The notes: generated from the sequence alone by a model not told the origin. Positions 11,278 through 22,370 are shown, counted from the first letter of the stretch. The stretch is 22,467 nucleotides of DNA from Conidiobolus incongruus B7586 (GCA_000697335.1 JNEM01016678.1:1-22467); one strand, 5' to 3'. Program-made: numbers and translations.

Positions 11278-11418
11278 ATTTATTAATTCTTTTATCTTTT
11301 TGATTTAATTAACTGATTCTTAATATTTAATTTTAAATTCACTGAATACAAAAAGGTTATCAATTTATTTTAAGTGAATTTATTAATTTTACAGTTTTAT
11401 TAAATCTTATTTCAGTGA

Positions 11419-13176
11419 TTAACTTTCAAATATTTTTTCGTCCAACTCGATATTGAATTCCTTTTGGATGCCTTCACGCATATTGCGATCTAAGCTCTCT
11501 TCGAAGCCTTTGACGTTGCCACCAAAGAAGTTGGCAATGGTTTGGTACCATTGATGCAGGGTGAAAATGAGGTCAAAGGAGTACAATGTAATCATGAACT
11601 TTAGGTAATTGATCTGGAATTTGATTAGTGATCCAAGGTTGTTGAGCTTGGACAGTGCCTTAATATCATCTAAGGACTTGCTATGATCAATGATTGGATC
11701 GTCCAAAACTTGACGCGGTATAGCTTCGTGGGAGGACCAATCGGATCCAAGGCCTTTAATAGCCCACTTCACCATTAGTACAATACGGTTCACAGGTGAA
11801 TTCATATTCTTATTATTAGCCCTGACGATATTCATATTTCTACCAATAAAAATTAATTCCCTCGGGATGAGTTTAGTATCGGAGAGGAACTGCTGGGCTC
11901 TCGATTTCATCTTCTCTTGCATTTCGTAGATTTCTTCCTGCGAAATCTTGCGCGTTTTCATATGAGGGGGATTGTGGCGATTGAGAGAGAAGGGTTTGAA
12001 AAGGGTGGCGGATGCGAAGAGATTGGCATCTTGGATGCCCCAGTTGGATGTGATTTGGAGGATTGTGTCGCGGTCCATAGAGAATAAACTCTTCCAGAAT
12101 AGACAGTATTCATGGCGGAATGTTTCGCTCTCTTGGATGTACAGTCCATGGTCAATGAGGACGAGTTGGTTGCGCTTGGGTTGTTTAGGGTTCTTGCGGA
12201 TGATAATGTTACCAGGATGTGGGTCACAATGTACGAAACCAGTGACAAAGATTTGAAAAGCAAACAAATCAACCATTACCTTCATAACAGATTTGAGGTT
12301 ATAACCAGCGTTGATAATTTTCTCATGTTGAGATAATGGAATACCATCAATCCATTCTGCTGTCAATACTCTCTCACTTGTTTGATCCCAATAGACCTTT
12401 GGTACATAAATCTCACCACTTAAATACTTATCGGTATTCACTTGCTGCATACAGACCTCTGAATTTTTACCCTCATTAATGAAGTCTACTTCTTGTCTCA
12501 AATGTTTTTCAGTATATTGAGTAGTCCAATACATCGGTAACTCGAAAATCTTCTCAAAAATCCAAGCAGTCAACTTATAAGTATTCAAATCGTAATCCAA
12601 CTGCTTCTTAATGTAGGGCTTCTGTACCTTTACCGCGACTTTGGTACCATCATTTAATGTGGCTCTATGAACTTGAGCGATTGATGCGGACGCAATGGGC
12701 TCCTTGTCAAATTCCTGGAATATTTCTGTGGGCACTTTGCCAAATTCCTCAACGAATATTTTTTCAACTTGATTGTAGGGCACTACAGGAGCTTTGTCGT
12801 ACATAACTCTAAATGTTTCATTGTATTGAGGTGGTAAAATAGCTGCCTGTTGCGCTATTTGTTGACCGAATTTAATATACATACCACTAAATACAATATT
12901 AATACTTTCTACAAGGTTAAATAAATTCAATTACCCATTCTTCTGACAACATTCCAAAATTCGTTGAGCGTTTCTCAAGTGCAACTGGTCAATTTTTTCA
13001 CTTTTTTCAATGCTAAAGTTTAGCTTATAATCTAAAGCTACTAACGCAGCAGTTTTTATAGTTCTTAAATTTCTACCGTAGGTACTGTCATTAAAATACC
13101 GATCGTAAATATAAATACCTCCTATAGTACCCGTACTACCTATCAAAAGGTTGCGGGAAAGTCTGCGAAATGCCAT
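11419..13176 (-). CDS. MCP2: Mitochondrial ABC1/ADCK-family atypical kinase-like protein (MCP2/ADCK1 type)
   Basis: Two exons (13176-12935 and 12886-11419) around a 48-nt intron give 569 residues. The N-terminus is basic with few acidic residues and has a hydrophobic stretch (about 10-25), fitting mitochondrial import and inner-membrane anchoring. It is followed by YDRYFNDSTYGRN and DYKLNF, typical of the ADCK1/MCP2 branch. Family marks follow: KFGQ (K86), the alanine-rich nucleotide loop in EPIASASIAQVHRA (about 144-157), VAVKVQKP (K167), HLRQEVDF (E213), HCDPHPGN (D302, N307) and LIDHG (D326). ABC1/COQ8 relatives bind ATP, and the KxGQ motif and alanine loop restrain protein-kinase activity. 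Yeast Mcp2 acts in mitochondrial lipid homeostasis and suppresses loss of the ER-mitochondria tether; ADCK1 is a mitochondrial relative. The splice joins KNG to GMYIKFGQ, as in the family. All key residues look present. Confidence 0.9.
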
Positions 13177-13491
13177 TATTTAATATATTTATTAATTATT
13201 AAATTACTATTATATAATTTTATTAATTTCTATTATAAAAAAATAAATTAAATAATAATGAATAATAATATCACTGGGAAATTATATGATGTTTAGGGTA
13301 TTTATAGATTTCCCCACATAAACGTAATCAAAAAATTATAATTAATTTACTTAATATTAGATCATAATTGAAATGTTTTCGGATTATCAATTGTTCTGAA
13401 ATTTTTAATGAATTGATTTTCAGATTAGATGAATTGCAAAATATATGTTAATAAGTGACTGTTATAATAATTATTGTTTTATATATAATTA

Positions 13492-13507
13492 ATATATATA
13501 TATATAT
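13492..13507. repeat. (AT)8 microsatellite
   Basis: An uninterrupted AT dinucleotide run of eight units in the spacer right of the MCP2-like gene. Confidence 0.8.
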
Positions 13508-13886
13508 GTGAATATAATTGAAAAACTATAAAACAATTTTATAAAAATGTTTGTTAGATTATTATTTCTAAATTGACTAGACTTTGAAATCGATCTAATC
13601 GATCTGATTTTTCTAATTTGATCTAATTCATTCTAATGACACAATAAAGTAATTTGGATTGGACTTGAAAATAATTACTGTTTATTATAACAATATTTTA
13701 ACGATAAATATATATCCAAGATTTAAGGATATATATATTAACAGATCACCTGTAATTAAAACATACAGCTTTTTTCTAAATAAATATTATAATATACAAC
13801 CACACAAAATATATTATCATAAAAAATTTAAAAGGTGTTAAAGTTACGAAAATTTAATATGAATTAGTAAATTAATTCAATGATAG

Positions 13887-13933
13887 ATAGTTTAATCATA
13901 GTATTAATCAACATATTAATGCTATTAAACTAT
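13887..13933. repeat. Imperfect inverted repeat (hairpin)
   Basis: The left arm ATAGTTTAAT (13887-13896) is the exact reverse complement of ATTAAACTAT (13924-13933). Inside, an ATTAAT near 13903 pairs with the ATTAAT near 13915, leaving a small loop, so the foldback is about 17-20 bp with a bulge. It is symmetric at the DNA level; no element was recognised. Confidence 0.45.
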
Positions 13934-14358
13934 TTCTAATAATAGTATTTATGATTTTAGAGATTTATTGATGGTAATTATTTCTAATAATTGAAAGATA
14001 TATATTAAAAATTTTTGGAAATTTTAATTTTTGACAAATTAAATGAAAAATTAATAAAAATTATAGTTGTGATAATTGAGTTTGATTAATAATCTTTGGT
14101 ATTGCTAATTCGGAAATTATTATCAAACATTACAATAATACTATATTATTCAAAAATTTAAAAGTTTAAATAATTTAAAATTAATTATAGATTTAATAAA
14201 AGGTATATTAATAAATCATTTATTAAATTAAAATTTTCATTTTAAAAGCTATATTTAGAAATCGATTCAAGATAATAAGAATTATTAAACATTCTTTGAT
14301 TTATTTTTAAAAATTCGATAAATTTTATATTACATTAAAATAATAAAACTTAGAGGGA

Positions 14359-16073
14359 TTACCATGTCAAAATATATTTGACAATATTTTGATACATGCT
14401 GGTGATTTGTCCTGTTGCAGTTTGCGCAACTTTACTGTTGGAGAGATGGTTGACAATCAGTTTTTGAGGGCCTTGAACAAGATCAACAGTTTGGCGGTAA
14501 ATAATAAGGGAGACGTTAGTAATCATGGATTGGAGAGAGAGTTGTAAGTCTGCGAAGTTGATCATAGGTTTTGGGGTGGCGGTGGCAGAGGGTGTTGGTG
14601 TAGATTTGTCAGGTTGAGTTGCGATTGACTGTGTAGATGCTTCTTGTTCTTTGACTCTTTCGTGATACATGGCTCGGAAGGCTTGAACAGCTTGGATAGA
14701 TTCGGACAACCGCGTGAATGCGTTGATCAAACTGACAATTTCTGTCTTTTGAAAGAGATGAGGGTTTCTGGCTGGATTCAAAGTCTTGGCTTCATATTCA
14801 AACAAGATCTTGAGCGCTGTACCAAGTCCAGATGTCTGAATCTTACCCCAAAGACGACACTTTTCACATCCAACGCAGTCCATGATTCTAGAGATATTAC
14901 GGAAATGATGCTTGAATTGGAACTTCAAACGGTCAGCGTCCTCTCCATTGAATAGTTCACTCTCATCAAAAGTAGGGGGGCAACTCTTAGATACTTGAAC
15001 AACCTTAGACATCACCTGCTGAATAAACTTATTTTCCTCTGGATCGGTGTGACAGTAGGAGTAACCTTTGAGAAACTTAGCCATCTTGGATACAGCCCTA
15101 AGCAACAAAACATAATTGAAGTACATATTCTCCAAACGATCTGGATGGGATCCAACTCTGTTAATGAAACAGTCAAGATCAGGACCCCAAGTATTCGTAG
15201 TCTTATTTAACTTCTTGTAACAGATATGGGTTGAAATGGATGCGTGGAGACCTATTCAAATAATCAATATACTAAATTAAACCAACTATGTTTGGTATTA
15301 CCTGAAATAAGTTTGTAAAACACTCTCTTCTCAGTGGGTAGCTTATCCAAGTAACTGGAAGACAAAATACTGTCAGGTGATGAAAACTTTTTCAATACTT
15401 GTTTCACTTCTGGATAAGCACCCTCAATATCATCCTGAGCTAGTTGGGTATTGTTTAAAGTATCCAAAAATTCGTAGCAGTTCTCTTCGTAAATCGCGCT
15501 CCAAACTCGGGCTGCTGAAGCTCCAGCATAGCCTGTGTAACGCTCGGGATTATCTAACAAGTTAACATACACTCCCTCTTCGTCGTCTTCGTCTTCAAGT
15601 ATACAGTAGTCCTTTTCGGTAAAGGTACAACGTGCTTGCTTGCCCAATACGTTATTATTACCGAAACCGCCATTACTATTGCCAAAGCTACCAGGGCTTT
15701 GGGGAAGTGCGGTTTCAATAGCACCTAAACCATCATTCATCCAGGAGGATGGTAAATTATCCTTAGGACACTTCATTACTTCGCATCCAGGCTCATTGCA
15801 TAAATGGTGCTCGGTCCAAAAAGGACATTGCTTATTTAGGTTGAGTTTATAGTGACTAAAGAATGAAGTAGAGCACAAGTTTGCAAGTGGTTGACTCAAC
15901 TTATTGTTAATAGTTTCGACGGTTTGAAAGTCACAACGGGAATCCTTGATCTGACCAGCCAATTGGCAGTACTGCTTATCCTCGCTGATATTCTCTAACA
16001 CGGCTTGATTGAAATTTTCATCACTTATCAAAGGGTGAATAAGTAGTAAATTGATAAATACTTTCATAATCAT
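14359..16073 (-). CDS. ERO1: ERO1, endoplasmic reticulum oxidoreductin
   Basis: Two exons (16073-15302 and 15251-14359) with a 50-nt intron give 554 residues, close to yeast Ero1 (about 563). Ero1 is the FAD enzyme that reoxidises protein disulfide isomerase and passes electrons to oxygen, driving disulfide formation in the ER lumen. The N-terminus (MIMKVFINLLLIHPLIS) is a short signal peptide. The shuttle-cysteine region is HLCNEPGCEVMKC (C92, C97, C102). The splice restores LISGLHASISTHIC, and RVGSHPDRLENMYFNY follows. The catalytic cluster is DCVGCEKCRLWGK (C383, C386, C389), with C386/C389 as the FAD-proximal CxxC, then GLGTALKILF. I chose the ATG at 16073; a second ATG at 16067 would also leave a signal peptide. 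The acidic insert EDEDDEEG at about 185 and a glycine/asparagine-rich run before it look lineage-specific. It is divergent from prefoldin 2. Confidence 0.96.
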
Positions 16074-16769
16074 TATCACCAATCAATAAGTTATATTATA
16101 TTATAATACAAAATAAATATAAGTTTTAATATTGTTGATTAGACATTAATATTTAAAAAAAGATAATAACAAAATATTTTTACCCTGAGACTCTTATTTA
16201 AATCCCCAAAAATTCTCGAAATTTCAAATTAATAATGTTACAATAATAATGTCTAACGTGGTGAAAATCTAAACCATTATTTAAAAATTTACTGCATTTG
16301 GCTAAATAATTTTTTAATCACGTTTTTCTCTTTTCATTTTGCCAAAACTTTCAAATTTTTATTAAACTTTAAATTAACTTTCCAATTTATAATCCGATAA
16401 TGGCAATGATATTAATTATCACAATTATTTTCAAGATATCAATTCTTAATATAATATAAATTAATAAAAATAGTCACTAGTTAGGGATGATATAATAAAT
16501 TTTAAAAATAATTTAAAGAATTAAATTAATTTTCTAGAAAACTTAAATTTTTAAAAAAAAATATTAAATTGTGAAATCATAATTGGACTAAATCAACCCC
16601 ATTTTCAATTAGATGGGAATAATTTTCATTACACTTAACCTGAAATTAATCTTAAACAATCCCATAATTTGATATATCTGTAAATCATCATTTAAGATAA
16701 AATACAATTTACTTGAATCCGACCGAATATCAAAATTAAATAATATCTGCATAAATTAACCAAAAAAAG
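16074..16769. promoter_or_regulatory. Divergent promoter region of ERO1 and prefoldin subunit 2
   Basis: About 700 nt separate the two start codons, so both genes must be driven from here. The region is A/T-rich with no gene of its own. An ACGTGG at 16256-16261 (CCACGT on the ERO1 strand), 183 nt from the ERO1 start, is one of very few CG-containing words in it and resembles the ACGTG core of unfolded-protein-response elements. No convincing TATA can be singled out in this composition. Confidence 0.45.
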
Positions 16770-17234
16770 ATGTCCACTTCGGCTTCCACCCCAAAATTAA
16801 CAGAACAAGAAATTGTGAATAAATTTAACGCTTATAAATCCGAGTTACAAACTATTGCTACGAAAATTTCCGAATTGGAAGCTGAGACTGAAGAACACAA
16901 GTATTACTTAATATTCAATCTATTGATATCAAGTTTATTAATAATATTTTGTTAGACTAGTGATTGATACTATCACTCCATTAAACAAAGATCGTAAATG
17001 TTATAGAATGATTGGTGGTGTATTAGTTGAAAAAACTGTTGAAGAAGTGTTACCCAATTTGAAGACGAATTTTGAAGGAGTAATAATAATGAATAAATAT
17101 ATATTATCATTAATTAATAATTTATTTAGATTCAAAATATGATCAATCAATTATTAAAAACTTATCAATCAAAGGAAGAAGAATTTAAGAAATTTCAAAC
17201 TACTTATAAGATTAAAATTACTAAATCTGAATAA
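16770..17234 (+). CDS. PFDN2: Prefoldin subunit 2 (beta-type)
   Basis: Three exons (16770-16900, 16956-17079, 17130-17234; introns of 55 and 50 nt) give 119 residues, close to yeast Gim4 (111). Prefoldin is the cytosolic hexamer that captures nascent actin and tubulin and hands them to the CCT chaperonin. Residues about 10-45 form the first coiled coil. The spliced core is EEHKLVIDTITPL, then RKCYRMIGGVLVEKTVEEVLPNL (about 58-79), the beta-hairpin region that is highly conserved in subunit 2. Residues about 85-119 form the second coiled coil. Neither intron can be read through without meeting a stop, so splicing is needed. The start has an A-rich context. It is convergent with RPB5, 590 nt away. 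Confidence 0.95.
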
Positions 17235-17824
17235 ATTCATATTTAATAATTAATATAGAATTGCTTGTTAGTGGTAAGTTTGAATATTCTAAAATAGCAA
17301 TTAATTTATATTTATTGAAATATTAGTTTACATAATAAATTAAGAAGTTTTTAAAATTCATTTATTTAGAAATAATATAAATAATAATTCTAAGTTTATT
17401 CAATATTTTAAAATTTAAAAATTATTTAATAACTTTATTAAAAATTATTTTCTAATAATAATATTATTAGTTCATTATATTAAATAACCTGATTTTAAAT
17501 TAATAAGTAAAATTTATTATCATCTTTTAACTAAAAAGAAAAATATTATCAATTTGTTAAAATATATTATTTTAATTATCTTTATCCAGATACTATATTA
17601 CAACTAACAGTGTTTAATTATTGTTATATTTTTTATGATTATTCTTAAAATTGAATTATTTTTATATTAAAAGGATCTTGGGAAAATTAATAACTTATTA
17701 CGTAATTAATTAAATATATTTATATTTATATTTATATTTATATATTTGAATATTTTTTTAATAAAAAATCATGAATATTTTCAATAAAAAAATGTGGGAA
17801 TTTTTAATGAAATAATCTCAATTT
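17235..17824. other. AT-rich spacer between convergent prefoldin 2 and RPB5 genes
   Basis: This gap holds only the 3' flanks of two convergent genes. Apart from a TTTATA hexamer run at 17719-17742 nothing beyond A/T-rich sequence is seen. Confidence 0.6.
17719..17742. repeat. (TTTATA)4 hexanucleotide microsatellite
   Basis: Four perfect tandem copies of TTTATA, with partial copies on either side, in the 3' flank of RPB5. Confidence 0.8.
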
Positions 17825-18618
17825 TTACATACATAATCTATAGGTGATATAACGACCGGCAGTTTCACTAGCACGAGTAATTTTAACAACTTGACCTCTC
17901 TTCAATCCGAAGTACTTTGCGACGGGATCGGTGGGTTGAATTCTAGGAAGTTGAGAATCTTTGAGGTGGTATCTCTCTAATAAGATGCGCTTTTCGTCGG
18001 GAGTAAGTACCTGATGTTTGGGTACGAGGACATGCTTGGTAATGTTGACTAATAAATCATCTTCATGGAAGCTTTCCAAGTGGAATTTGCCACTCATTTC
18101 ATTGATGACTCTCACACCAGATGAAGTGATGGATTTTTGATAAATTACAATACCGTGGTGAGATCCTTGGCCTACCATACGTTCAGTATAACTAAATATT
18201 GCTATTAATATTTATCAAAATATAGGTATTTTTTAATTTTTTACCCTCTTAAAGATTTGACACCAACACTAGGTTCAGAACTGAAAAATACTAATAAAAT
18301 ATCTTCAACTGGGGTACTGGTACGTGCTACAAGGGACATAGCTTCACGATCGCTAAAATGAATTAAAAAATTAAAAAAAAAACTATTTTGATTTTACTGT
18401 ACTTACACGGAAGATCCCCTTACGTAACATTCGTTAAAACCTTTACTAGTTTCAAGGTCTGGAATATTAGTGTTAATTTGATAACCCTAATAATTAAAAA
18501 ATTAACATTAACAATTTTTAAAATATTATTGTTAATAATTTACTCTATCGTGTAACATTTCCACAACGGTCTTAAAAATTCTATACATACGACTGGGTTC
18601 GCTATCGAATTCAGACAT
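17825..18618 (-). CDS. RPB5: RPB5 / RPABC1, shared subunit of RNA polymerases I, II and III
   Basis: Four exons (18618-18544, 18486-18407, 18352-18245, 18191-17825) with introns of 57, 54 and 53 nt give 209 residues; human RPB5 has 210 and yeast 215. It forms part of the lower jaw that contacts downstream DNA in all three nuclear polymerases. The N-terminal jaw domain is recognisable from [17 protein letters not shown] and the spliced [20 protein letters not shown]. The C-terminal assembly domain (about 143-209), shared with archaeal RpoH, is very conserved: [39 protein letters not shown]. The LCM end matches fungal RPB5 rather than the animal VQ end. The second donor can be read as GTGTAAG or GTAAGT; the latter keeps frame. 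It is divergent from the COA8-like gene. Confidence 0.97.
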
Positions 18619-18940
18619 CTTTATTTATGTATTATATTATTTATTTAGAGAAAAAAATATTATATATATAACAGTATAATAATAAATCAAAAAAAATATA
18701 AATTTTTTAGGTGTTGGAATTAATTTATGTTTAAATTAAATTTTTCAGTAATATATCGAGTTTTTATGGTAAATTTATTAAAATTATTCTTCATATAAAA
18801 ATTTATGGGATATATTTATTTGTAAACCCATAACTCTATTATAAATTCTATTTAAAATTTAAATTTTTTTAATTATTAGACCTTAATTTTAAATTATCTC
18901 AAATACTAACCTTAATTAAAATAAATAAATAAAAATAAAA
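18619..18940. promoter_or_regulatory. Short divergent promoter region of RPB5 and the COA8-like gene
   Basis: Only 322 nt separate the two start codons, so a shared bidirectional control region is likely. It is almost entirely A/T, with poly-T/A runs that would disfavour nucleosomes; no specific factor site could be picked out. Confidence 0.5.
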
Positions 18941-18958
18941 ATGAAAATGAAAATGAAA
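18941..18958 (+). repeat. (ATGAAA)3 repeat spanning the COA8 start codon
   Basis: Three perfect ATGAAA units encode MKMKMK and offer three in-frame start codons at 18941, 18947 and 18953. The repeat grades into A-rich AAAATAAAT sequence upstream, so slippage could change the number of starts without altering the frame. Confidence 0.75.
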
Positions 18959-19537
18959 CTATTCTTAAATAAATTCATAATAAATCAATTAAAATTTCAA
19001 AATTCTAATAAGTTATTTTTTTCTTCACCTCATCCTATCTCTAATTTACGTTTAATAAAATTTCAATCTGAAACTATAGAATCCGAAATTATAAGATTTA
19101 GAATGTATGTGATAATATTTTGTAAAATTAATTAAACTTTTAGGAAGGAGAATATAGAAATAGAATGTATTATATTCAGCTTTTAAGTCATAACATTTGG
19201 TATGAAAATAATATTAAATATCAGAATGAAAAGTTAGAATTTGAATCAAAGAGTAAATCAAACACCTATTTTGATATAAAATTTAATATTAATATAAATT
19301 TATTTAGTTCTCAAAGAAAAAGGAGAACTAACTAATGACGACCTTACTAAATTCTATAAAACTTTCTTAATAGAAAATGCTAAAAATCATAAAGAATTCC
19401 ATATTAAGTGGGTGAAGGGATGTTTCCAACTTATTATACCAAGTGTCAAATATCATTTATCGAAATTGTCCACATCGTTGCAGGGCTTGAGAACGAATCC
19501 AAATCCTAATTCCAATTATTTTAATTCAAACAACTAA
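18941..19537 (+). CDS. COA8: COA8/APOPT1-like cytochrome c oxidase assembly factor, mitochondrial
   Basis: Preferred model: exons 18941-19104, 19158-19252 and 19308-19537, introns of 53 and 55 nt, 162 residues. COA8 (formerly apoptogenic protein 1) is a mitochondrial matrix-side factor that supports cytochrome oxidase assembly and protects it from oxidative damage. The first 30 residues are basic without acids (MKMKMKLFLNKFIINQLKF), as a mitochondrial presequence. Family marks follow in order: PHPISNLRLIKF; the segment ending SHNIWYENN that matches the W-FW-N block; a charged helix; then KEKGELTNDDLTKFYKTFL and HKEFHIKWVKGCFQLII, matching the human ADFYKEFL...W..NF region. The first intron is ambiguous: a 35-nt alternative (19109-19143, GTGATA donor) also keeps frame and gives 168 residues. 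I prefer the 53-nt version because every other intron here is 48-57 nt. The start sits in a (ATGAAA)3 run, giving three possible ATGs. Confidence 0.85.
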
Positions 19538-21398
19538 TACTTACATGTAACGAGGGTGTTAAGTGGTAGTAAAATGATCGAGTTTATACAATTATAAATA
19601 TTTAATAATATAAAAGATGAATAAATTTCTCAAAATTACCCAATCTTAATAATATCCATTCTTAACTCTCGATCGCTTTAAAAAGTATCCGAATTCAATA
19701 AATATCACGAATATATATAACTATTAAGCTCAATGAATTTCAATTAAAATCTACTCCAATTCTCTCAATCAGGTCTCTAAAATGAACTTTTAATACAAAA
19801 TTATTTCAAATTCTACCCAATAATTCATCTTATCAATTTCATATCTATTTAATTTAAAAATAATTATGTTATATTTGGTTATCTATTTACCAATTATAAA
19901 ATAATCTAGATTTCATAAAATTTCTCCAAGTTTCTTCTTTGAAATTGTTAACATCTTTAATTTATAATACGAATTTTAGCTTAAGCTGCTTAATTTGTAA
20001 AATAAAAATATATTTTGTCTCAAATATATTTAAACTGTTTTATTATTTGATTATAAAATACATATATCAATTTGAAACCTTAAAAGATTGAATAATTTGA
20101 AAATTTGTGAGATTGATACGAATCAATTAAATTAATCAAAAACTCATTCAAGTCATATAATATCTAAGTTCTATAAATTATATATTAAAAAGGTGATGAT
20201 GATCAAATTCTATCATTCTGTTATCAGATAATTTAACAATTTATTCAAATTATTTTTTTCAACTAACTCAATTTTTATCAATTCATTTTGATTGAATTTA
20301 AATAGCCCTCATCATTTTATAACAAAATATTAGAAAAAAAATATATTCTTAATATATCTATCATAACTTCAAATATTAAATTGACATTTTAAAAAAATAC
20401 CAAGGTTAATACACGTTTCCTGAAATTTATATTAAGTTAGGAAAATTGCATAATAAATCATTAATGGTTATTTTATTTATTTATTTTTAATTTTGCAAAT
20501 TAATTCTGAAATTTAATTATTATTTATATATTAAATACTCTTTAATTAATATTTTAAATTATTTTAAATTTCTAATACTTTAATATACTATGCTTTAAAA
20601 TTATATCAATATAAATATCAATAATTTATATTAAATAACTTGTTAAATTTTATTTGACTTATTTTAATAAAATTAAATAATACTAAAATTTTTATATTTA
20701 TTCAATATAAGTATATTTAATATCTATATTATACTTTTTATTATCCAATTAAAAATTTAATATAGATAATTGAATGATTGTTAATTTATATTATTTAATC
20801 TTATATATTATGTGTTTTTAAAAATATAAACTTATAAATTATAATAATTATTATTTTACTATATTTTTGCTAAATTTCTAATATTTAAAAAATAGTTTTT
20901 TTAGATTCAAAATAGAAATTTAATTAATATTTGCAATATTTTATTTTTTAGACAAAAATTTTATATCATATTTAAAATTTTTAACATATATTAAAAATAT
21001 ATAAATAATTTTTATTTTTGAATTATCAGAAATATTAAATTTTTAATGAATAAAAAAATTGTTTTTAGTTTTGATTATTAATAATATTCTTAATAACCTA
21101 TAAGCTATATTGGTTTATGCTATTAATTGAAAAAAATTGATGATTTTTATATAATATATATTGATGGAGTATTAATTAATTCTTTTAATAATTGAGTTAT
21201 TATTAATTTGATAAATAATATAAAGCAAAGTTTATGATGAGTTTTAATGATAAAGAATAATACTTGGTAATAGTAAAATATTATAAATTATTAAAAATTT
21301 CTAATAATTAGATTAATCTTATAATTATTTATTTAAACTTTGTTAAGTTAGCTTTAGTAAAAACAATCTCAAGAAATATTTAAATAATTTTAATTTAT

Positions 21399-21432
21399 AC
21401 TAACTTATAAAAATGAGTCATAAAATCAAAAA
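21399..21432 (+). repeat. Diverged direct repeat, copy 1
   Basis: This 34-nt segment matches 22337-22370 in the same orientation at 31 of 34 positions, and looser similarity continues for about 25 nt. The three differences are all transitions. A partial third copy sharing TAAGTTATAAAAT may lie near 21588-21602. Confidence 0.5.
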
Positions 21433-22336
21433 CTCTTATATTTTTACTAATAACTTAATTAATATTTAATAAAATAAACCTAAATTAAATAATTAAAATC
21501 TATTATATTTATTAATAATATATATTATTAAATGATTATATTTCGCTATTAATTAGCTAAAATATAAATTTTTAAATTTTACCTAAAGTAAGTTATAAAA
21601 TTATAGATATTTAATAATAAAAAAAATTAAAATTTAATATACTACCTTTAACTTTTAACTTCTTTAAGTTTATAGGGTATGGAATTATTTAATTTTTTAT
21701 ATTAAAAAAAGTTAATCTTGTTTTATATTTCTTAAATATATTTTTAAAGCTAATTTAAATTTTTGTTAAAAGAAAAATTTTAATAACTTTTTTTAACTAA
21801 TCTTAAAATTATTTAATTAGGTTAAAATTAAAAAATTAAAAAAACTACTTTATAACTATTATTTTATTATTTTTAAGTTATTTAATAGTAAAAGTTATAG
21901 TATAATAAAAGGTATTATCTTATTAGAAAATAATATTAGATTTATTTAACCTATATTATTCAATAGTTTTTTTAATTTATTATTTAAAATACTTTAGTAT
22001 ATTTCAACATTAATTCTTTTATTAACTTTATAAAGATATTTTAAACTTAAAGATAATATATATCTTTAAATAATAATTAACCTACTATTATATTTTTAAA
22101 TAAAATTAATATAATAGTTATAAAGTAATTTTATATTTTTTTAAAAATATTTAACTTTTTTATTAAATTTATTAAAATATATTATTATTTTATTAAATTA
22201 AATAACTTTACTTTAATTAGTTTTAATTTAATATTAATAATGATATTTAAACTTTTATTAAGTTTTAAAATAAGATTTTTTTAGTTAAAGGTGTTTTTTT
22301 TAAAATATAAGTGATATCTATATTAATATAAAATAC

Positions 22337-22370
22337 ACTAACCTATAAAAATAAGTTATAAAATCAAAAA
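22337..22370 (+). repeat. Diverged direct repeat, copy 2
   Basis: This is the partner of 21399-21432, 938 nt downstream. At two of the three differing sites this copy carries the A/T base where copy 1 has G or C, and at one the reverse, consistent with C-to-T type decay of a shared ancestor. The element type is unknown. Confidence 0.5.

Larger units (their letters stand above)
13177..14358. other. AT-rich spacer between the MCP2-like gene and ERO1
   Basis: This 1.2 kb gap lies between two tandem minus-strand genes, so it holds the MCP2-like promoter (right of 13177) and the ERO1 3' end. It contains an (AT)8 run at 13492-13507, two adjacent copies of AATCGATCT at 13588-13605, and a hairpin listed separately. 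An open frame at 13659-13841 is low-complexity I/Y/N/K and is not supported as a gene. Confidence 0.6.

Noticed and set aside
11958-12336. Overlapping open frames on both strands inside the MCP2-like gene
   Set aside because: The minus-strand kinase frame here carries HCDPHPGN and LIDHG, so the others are shadows.
13659-13841. Open frame of 60 codons between the MCP2-like gene and ERO1
   Set aside because: Low-complexity A/T translation with GTG/TTG-type opening and no recognisable motif.
21840-22132. Apparent inverted repeat around TAATAGTTATAAAGTA
   Set aside because: A 16-nt match of this composition is expected by chance between two stretches of near-pure A/T, and flanks do not align well.
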